DNA from: Flavihumibacter fluminis
Lineage (GTDB): Bacteria; Bacteroidota; Bacteroidia; Chitinophagales; Chitinophagaceae
Assembly: GCF_021491375.1 (NCBI RefSeq)
Contig: NZ_JAKEVY010000001.1
Span: 124,001-188,000, forward strand
Direction of reading: 5' to 3'
DNA: 64,000 nt
The notes beneath the pieces are model-generated. The model had not been told where the DNA came from, searched no databases, and saw only the letters and a program-made list of their open reading frames with translations. Within the stretch, counting starts at the first letter, position 1. Every line of letters begins with the position of its first letter. This document shows, piece after piece, positions 62,444 to 64,000 of the stretch. A program made the position numbers and the translations under genes.

Positions 62444-63127
62444 CTACTTGTTCAACCGGGCATCTAATGTCTTCCAGTTACGCATATGCCTGCCCAATAG
62501 GGACCAATAGGCCCTGGAATGATCCTTCACCCTGGTATGGACCAGTTCATGTACAATTACATAATCAATCAGGCTGTAGGGTAATTTAATGGTTTCAATA
62601 TTCAGGATGATCCGGTTGGTTGCAGTGCAACTCCCCCATCGCTTGTTCATTTTGCGGAATTGCAGTCCCTGGTATGTAAGGCCGGTTCGCTGGCTTAACT
62701 GCTCTACCCGCGGACCAATTTTCTCTATTGCTTTCTGCTTGTAGAAGTCTAGCAAGGCCGACTGGATTTCAGCCTGGCTGATAGATAAATTGTTTACCGT
62801 GATGATAAACCTGGAATAGGTAAACTCAATTTGTATTCGGTCATTTCGTTTGTTTACCACCACCTGTACATAATAGCTCCTGCCCAGATAAGGTAATCGT
62901 GAGCCCGAGACAATATCACCTGCCGCTACTGAACGAACCAGTTCCAGTTTATCTATAATCCAACGGGCTTTTTTCAGAATGAGTTTATCCGCTATTTCCG
63001 GGGGTACCGACTTCCCTTTGAGGATAACACCATCCACATTGTCAACGCTGATATAATGCCCCTTAAGTCCCTCCCGTTCCTGGATGGCATAATTAATCAA
63101 CCTCGATCCATATCGCACACTAGGCAT
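62444..63127 (-). CDS. SprT-like/YgjP-type zinc metalloprotease (DUF45)
   Basis: This 227-residue protein has the zinc site HELVH (His193, Glu194, His197) and the third ligand His203 in KDHSRAYW, with the preceding RWGSC motif (RKMNKRWGSCTATNRIILN) of the DUF45/YgjP family (PF01863). It lies downstream of hsdR with an 8-bp overlap; such proteases often accompany type I restriction genes, perhaps for turnover of subunits, but that role is unproven. Confidence 0.92.
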   Translation of the reverse strand: MPSVRYGSRLINYAIQEREGLKGHYISVDNVDGVILKGKSVPPEIADKLILKKARWIIDKLELVRSVAAGDIVSGSRLPYLGRSYYVQVVVNKRNDRIQIEFTYSRFIITVNNLSISQAEIQSALLDFYKQKAIEKIGPRVEQLSQRTGLTYQGLQFRKMNKRWGSCTATNRIILNIETIKLPYSLIDYVIVHELVHTRVKDHSRAYWSLLGRHMRNWKTLDARLNK

Positions 63128-64000
63128 CTTTGTTACGCTTTAGCACATCAATCAATTCCAGGGCCTTGAGTTTGGCTTCCGGACGCAGCATTTTAGTGGT
63201 TAAAAATCGGGTCAGTTTATTTTCGATGTCTTTTTGCACCATGCTTTTTTCCTCCCATCCAACAATATTGAGTTCACCCCGCACCAGATCAAAGAGTGTC
63301 CGGGTGGCATCTTCTGCGTCTCCGTCAAAGATCAGCTTCATGGAGTCGTAAATGGCTCTCTCCCGCTCAGTGGTGAATCCTTTTGCCTCCCCTTCTTTCT
63401 GGTGATTGATAATTTCATCCTGGATATCAGCATAGGCTTTTAAGAGTGCCGTTTGAGAAATACGTTTCTCTTTATCCAACCGGAGCAGTTCTTCCAGGCG
63501 CTCTGCCAGGGGCTTATAGAAATCCGGATTTTTATCCAGTCCCACGTTGATCACATGCTTGAGGTTATTACGCATTTTCAATTCACGTGTTTGAGGCGAA
63601 GCATGCTGAATCTCCTGCCTGAATTTGTCTTTATCAATAATGGAAACCGGCTCTTCCAACAGGTGCTCCACTCCCTGTGATTTTAGGTGTTCATCAATCA
63701 GCTCCTGCAATAATTGACTCTCTTCTCTTGTTACTTTCAATTCTTCATCATCCGGAAATGCATTGCGTGCCCTTAGGCGGATTTCATTGAACAATTTGAA
63801 ATCGCTGGAATATTTCATCGCTTTCGTATCTGGCAATACTATGGAGATGGATGTATTGAACGCTTTTAGTAATTCTTTGAACTGATCGCGGAGGTCGATG
63901 GGTTCAATAAACAAAACCGCTTCTTCCATAAACTTCTCGCGTTCGTAATTACGATCCACTTTGATAGGCTTGAAAAACTCTACCAGTTTGTGGTGATGTG
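63120..64000 (-). CDS. hsdR: Type I restriction enzyme HsdR, C-terminal part (5' end outside window)
   Basis: The frame is open to the right edge; about 293 C-terminal residues are visible and no real start lies in the window. The sequence (HHHKLVEFFKPIKVDRNYER ... LFIEPIDLRDQFKELLKAFNTSISIVLPD ... LKHVINVGLDKNPDFYKPLAERLEELLR) matches the helical C-terminal domain of HsdR, which contacts the methylase core. The nuclease and helicase motor parts would lie to the right. With the SprT-like gene after it, this is the 3' end of a type I restriction-modification operon. Confidence 0.85.
   Translation of the reverse strand, partial: HHHKLVEFFKPIKVDRNYEREKFMEEAVLFIEPIDLRDQFKELLKAFNTSISIVLPDTKAMKYSSDFKLFNEIRLRARNAFPDDEELKVTREESQLLQELIDEHLKSQGVEHLLEEPVSIIDKDKFRQEIQHASPQTRELKMRNNLKHVINVGLDKNPDFYKPLAERLEELLRLDKEKRISQTALLKAYADIQDEIINHQKEGEAKGFTTERERAIYDSMKLIFDGDAEDATRTLFDLVRGELNIVGWEEKSMVQKDIENKLTRFLTTKMLRPEAKLKALELIDVLKRNKDA

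Overview
The window comes from a Bacteroidota chromosome, most likely the Chitinophagaceae (order Chitinophagales). This rests on gene content: a Bacteroidota-style sulfate-assimilation operon with a TSUP transporter fused to a siroheme-synthase domain, DUF2490, YdeI and DUF1835 proteins, and MacB-like permeases. At least ten genes also have a TAnnTTTG -7 promoter box just upstream, and Shine-Dalgarno sequences are scarce. No rRNA, tRNA, CRISPR array, IS element or prophage was seen. Genes are dense and several convergent pairs overlap or abut at their stop codons.

Layout. 1-5.7 kb (minus): GNAT acetyltransferase (cut by the edge), thiolase, AI-2E family permease, an EF-G-like GTPase with a coiled-coil partner gene. 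5.8-8.8 kb (plus): MacB-like permease, tsaD, trmN6. 8.8-12.9 kb (minus): DUF486 membrane protein, smc. 13.2-18.7 kb (plus): threonine aldolase, pgi, accD, smpB and two secreted proteins of unknown role. 18.8-24.5 kb (minus): topoisomerase IV operon parE-DUF1835-VOC-parC. 24.5-29.3 kb: a regulated intergenic region, two tandem paralogous 88-residue acidic proteins, a YkgJ-type Cys-cluster protein and a rhodanese-thioredoxin lipoprotein (plus), then tcdA (minus) and dnaG (plus). 29.3-35.2 kb (minus): YdeI family, M48 protease, plsY, prmA, pnp, rpsO. 35.3-38.5 kb (plus): sugar dehydrogenase and two glycosyltransferases. 38.5-39.2 kb: ftsE-like ATPase.

39.2-51.3 kb is a complete assimilatory sulfate pathway transcribed leftward: Rrf2 regulator, cysJ, cysI, cobA, cysE, cysK, cysH, cysD, a DUF2490 protein, the siroheme-synthase/TSUP fusion and cysN. 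CysH carries the cysteines of the [4Fe-4S] APS reductases and no APS kinase is present, so sulfate is probably reduced at the APS level. CobA plus the fused Met8-like domain would supply siroheme to CysI. A 9-5-9 inverted repeat over the cysJ promoter is a good candidate operator for the Rrf2 protein.

51.3-64 kb is more accessory: galK and a divergent AraC regulator, a lipoprotein, about 690 bp without a gene that holds a 22-bp-phased array of seven LytTR-like sites, a HicAB toxin-antitoxin pair, a 3'-truncated reductase gene, a TetR-controlled RND efflux operon with a long inverted repeat over its promoter, and at the right edge a SprT-like protease downstream of the C-terminal part of a type I restriction HsdR subunit.

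The points most worth a second look are the phased array at 54861-55010, the Rrf2 operator, the siroheme/TSUP fusion, the paralogous acidic protein pair, and a composite periodic repeat found in two or three intergenic places.
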